A stretch of DNA of 64,000 bases. Source: Brachypodius melanocephalos (taxonomy: Eukaryota; Chordata; Aves; Passeriformes; Pycnonotidae). The stretch lies in assembly GCA_013398615.1 (NCBI GenBank), contig VZSR01000028.1, positions 69,159 to 133,158 on the forward strand, read 5' to 3'. Below, one piece after another: positions 61,501-64,000 of the stretch (within the stretch, counting starts at the first letter, position 1; each line of letters begins with the position of its first letter). The position numbers and the translations under genes were made by a program. The notes below the pieces were generated by a model. That model did no database searches, was not told the DNA's origin, and saw only the letters and a list, made by a program, of their open reading frames with translations.

Positions 61501-64000
61501 CACTTCAAAGTCAGAAATGATCATGTTAGGCTGTAACTTTTCACAGCAGCAAGCACTGGTGCCATGATTTCCTATTACTGTTTCTCAAGCACATGGAAAT
61601 GTACAAAGGAATTTTTCAGTGTAATACAAACTAATACACAAATCAGTTAAAACAATATTTTAACACTCTGATTGTAGACTTAGATTATTATTTGCTAGTC
61701 CAGTCCTCCTTATATTTTCCCATCTCCTCATCTTGTTATTGCAGTGGATGATAAGGAAGAAAGACAGACAAACCTGAATGGTATTGTAGCCAGAGGGGCA
61801 TTTAAAATATTGTTCTGCACCTGGGAAACAAGTTTAATTACTGATGCTGTCAAAATGTTTTAATGTAAACAGGTTTCCTGATGGATCAAATTTGCTTATT
61901 GAGAACTATCATGGCCTCAAATACAATCCACTTTATGGTGGGGCTTAAAATGCAGGTATCATAAATTAGAGCAATGAAGCTTTTATGATTAAAGATGCTT
62001 CATCTGCTTTTAATGTCTCAAATTATAGAAACTATAACAAACCTTCCCATTAAAATTTAAATAGAAAGGAACATTGTGGAATTTCAAAAGTCCCCACACA
62101 TGTTTTCAACCCACATTTCTGTCATTATGAATGTCATAATGGACACATATGTCTGCACCTTTAGGTTTTGGTCCCTCCATTCTTTTGTTTGTAACATAAT
62201 AGCTCTGCACAGAAACAGCCCATATAGGAAACACAATTTCTCACACCCTCTTATTTCAGGGTTTCTGCTGCCTTTTTTCCTGGAGTCATTGGTCTGCCTG
62301 GATCTGAGCCGGCTCAGCTGGGGGCTGCTCTGAAGGGGCAGAGGGCCAGCCCTGCAAAGCACTCTCGCTTTAGCAGCATTATTTGCTCAGTTGTGTACAG
62401 CAGCAGCTTGTCCTCTGACATGCAGCAGCTCTGCAGGTCTTGTTGACTGTGGCTACAAGGAAAAAATCCCAAATAGTGATGGTTTTGGCTGAAGCCATAT
62501 TGGAAGGAGCCCAGTTATTCCTCTTGTCTCCCCTGCTGGCAATGTGCACCTTAGGAAGGCGCCGTCCTTGTACGATGGACACAGACTTTGTAGTAGTTAT
62601 TAGGCAGAATACAGAATACAATTTTGCCAGCATGCTGTATTGATTATGGATGAACTGCAATGGTATCAGTGAAGCTGCCTTCACTACTGACTGCTTTCCA
62701 TTGTGTAAGATAAGACCATTCACAGTTAAAAGCTGTTTCTACATCTGTCCTCAGAAGCCAAAATTATGGAGGCACTTGTGCACCCACGAAAACCTATGTC
62801 TAAAACTTTTCTACAGCTACAGGCTGTTAATGACTGCAGTGGTCACAAGAAATCTACTTTTATATTTAATGCTTTATGGCAATATATGCCAATAAGATTT
62901 GCACCTCTCCACTTAGACTTTCAGCTTTTAAGACACATTTTTCAAACCATAAAACCTATGGATAAATTTTTCAGTGGGTGGGAGCGTACTCAAAAAGAGG
63001 TTAATAGAAGAAAAAAGACAAACAGGTTGCAAAAGGGATTTAAGGGATGAGAATCTCAACAAGGATACAGAACCATGGAAGCACCCTTAAAACTTCCATT
63101 TAACATGTTAACAAAGGGTATTAAGTACAGAAGTGTCCTGAGGGAACAAGACAGATGCAAATATCAAGAACAAAGTAGTAGCTAACCTTCAGGTTTTGGA
63201 TTAACATGTGCTATGATTCAAGAAAGTCCATGAAAGCCCATCAACTACAGTCTCCACTCCTTTCCTCTCTCTAGGTCCACATAGGAAAGAACAATTTAAT
63301 ATCCAGGCTAAGAGGCTTAAGTATTGGCTTTTACACAATTTTACTGCTTTTCTGTCACCAGGGCTACAGCTATGACTATTTCTACTACTGGTAAAGAAAT
63401 AAAAGTTCAGCTTTTGCTGACTGCTTTGAAGTATTTAGGAAGATAAGGAAATTAAACATAAAAACAATAATCAGTTTCTCCCAAGGAATGTAACAGAAAA
63501 ATCTAACACAATTCAAGGTCAACATTTTATAAACAGATTATGTAATATTTGGTGGATATGACAGAAAAATGGAATGGTAAAGCAGAAAGCCAGAAGTGAC
63601 TAATATTAGATATTTTTGTTCAGTTAAAAAGTAATTTCTGATTGGAATGTAAGCAATACTGGAACAGAATTATTTTTATTTACCCCAAAGAGAAAAAAAC
63701 AGTAAGTTCAGGTAAGAAAACGGCAAAAATAATTTTCTTTACTGATGGTATTTAATGCTTTTTGTAACTAAATTTCAAAGTACTGGAGAGTTCACTACCA
63801 CTACCATATTCATTTTATAGACACGGAAATCGAGATACATGATCAGAACAAGTAGGTTACAAAAAAATGTATCCAAGAAATTGCCAACACTGAAGAACAG
63901 ATTGTGGAACCAGCAGGCAAATGGATATAAAGAAGAGAGGGAGTGCACATGTAAGCCATCATAAGCACCCACACGGTTGCTATTTGTCTATTATCCTCCA

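Larger units (their letters stand above)
50363..64000. other. Non-genic stretch
   Basis: No gene is supported. Besides listed entries, GC-richer patches lie at about 52840-53080 and 53240-53480. They carry frames of up to 134 codons on either strand but no recognisable domain. Short (TA)n occurs at about 56719-56731. A 134-codon minus-strand frame at 54696-55100 has varied composition and an internal hydrophobic segment but matches no family I know. From about 59 kb to the end the sequence is ordinary A+T-rich, with no repeats that I can name. Confidence 0.55.

Overview
This window reads as vertebrate nuclear DNA, most probably from a bird and plausibly a songbird. The diagnostic feature is the 3' end of a CR1 LINE at about 50105-50362 (+), with the family's characteristic tail (GTTGGACTAGATGACC, then a CCAACnCAAACCATTCTATG-type end). 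A second, older CR1 tail lies on the minus strand near 6144-6215. An LTR-like element around 32960-33614 fits the same reading. The background is A+T-rich and CpG-poor, with many homopolymer tracts and A/C- or G/T-rich simple sequence. There is no bacterial-style gene packing, no operon, no tRNA or rRNA gene and no CRISPR array. The species assignment is inference.

I found no protein-coding gene that I can name. Most open frames are short (60-180 codons), overlap one another on both strands and lack recognisable domains, as expected by chance in 64 kb. The window is best described as intergenic or deep-intronic sequence. A few places carry splice-like or polyadenylation-like signals and are listed as low-confidence candidate exons: 37-372 (-), 594-800 (-), 10572-10662 (+), 14822-14913 (-), 17387-17489 (-), 20982-21032 (+), 23581-23671 (+), 36885-37154 (+) and 56938-56985 (-). 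They do not add up to one convincing gene model.

Layout. 1-800 holds a leftward terminal-exon-like structure (long pyrimidine tract plus acceptor, then AATAAA and an A tract). About 0.8-22.9 kb is A+T-rich filler with one decayed CR1 tail, a G/T-rich G-run cluster near 7.35 kb and several small inverted repeats. 22934-23001 is an uninterrupted run of 68 A. About 23-33 kb is unique-looking sequence with short palindromes and local duplications. 32960-33614 is an LTR-like element interrupted by a 100-N assembly gap and carrying a run of 34 G. About 33.6-50.1 kb is again mostly unique sequence with scattered GC-richer patches and a 12-bp hairpin at 41.8 kb. 50105-50362 is the clear CR1 copy, followed at about 50.7-51.1 kb by a GC-rich patch that could be an old minus-strand LTR. 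58388-58563 is a long T/G-rich low-complexity block. No genes can be shown to work together here.

The point most worth checking is the assembly gap. Exactly 100 N sit inside an LTR-like sequence with a possible 4-bp target duplication at its outer edges, so a complete endogenous retrovirus could be hidden in what looks like a short gap. All statements come from reading the sequence by eye; no alignment or gene prediction was run.
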